Shown here: positions 12,658 to 12,658 of the stretch, piece after piece
How positions within the stretch are numbered: position 1 is the first letter of the stretch
Layout: each line of letters begins with the position of its first letter
Assembly: GCA_038198445.1 (NCBI GenBank)
Contig: JBBPZZ010000100.1
Location: forward strand, 1 to 12,658
Reading direction: 5' to 3'
DNA: 12,658 nt
Source of the DNA: JACDDK01 sp038198445
GTDB lineage: Bacteria > Actinomycetota > Rubrobacteria > Rubrobacterales > Rubrobacteraceae
The notes under the pieces: model-generated
Databases searched by the model: none
What the model was told of the DNA's origin: nothing
The model's input: the letters and a program-made list of their open reading frames with translations, nothing else
Position numbers and translations under genes: made by a program

Positions 12658-12658
12658 C

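Overview
This 12.66 kb window is high-GC bacterial chromosome. It looks like a Rubrobacter-type actinomycete. That assignment is an inference from three things: a complete C50 (bacterioruberin-type) carotenoid gene set, an F420-type oxidoreductase, and several genes whose start codon sits 6-8 nt after a -10 box (leaderless transcripts). No 16S or other taxonomic marker is present.

Layout. 53-530: an orphan type IV pilin-like gene with a clear intrinsic terminator. 533-1617: an accessory patch. Here a RelB/RelE-type toxin-antitoxin pair (+) is flanked by diverged, minus-strand copies of two small coding modules; one outer copy is an intact 59-codon gene with a good ribosome site, the others look decayed. 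1805-2125: a ClpS-like adaptor. 2389-2604: a 71-residue protein of unknown function. The stretches around 2130-2290 and 2620-2745 are AT-rich for this genome.

2744-6948 is the metabolic core: cruF on the minus strand, diverging over 49 bp from lyeJ-crtD-aminotransferase on the plus strand. The last three genes are joined by 4-bp GTGA/ATGA overlaps. LyeJ (adds C5 units to lycopene), CrtD (3,4-desaturation) and CruF (hydration) make up the known lycopene-to-bacterioruberin route. The class V PLP enzyme locked onto the end of the operon has no place in that route and is the most interesting gene here. ispH at 10573-11841 makes the IPP/DMAPP that carotenoid synthesis consumes.

7045-7926 is an LLM-class F420-type oxidoreductase that overlaps tail-to-tail with a GNAT acetyltransferase. 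Upstream of the GNAT on the minus strand lie a small beta-barrel-like protein (start corrected to a TTG with a strong Shine-Dalgarno) and, further up, a three-gene run: single-domain response regulator, internally duplicated 216-residue protein, HAD nucleotidase-like phosphatase. ispH diverges from the response regulator. The window closes with a two-gene minus-strand operon (Roadblock/LC7 protein plus a small membrane-anchored protein) that diverges from a tRNA-Val(CAC) with a well-formed promoter.

No CRISPR array, insertion sequence or phage gene was seen.
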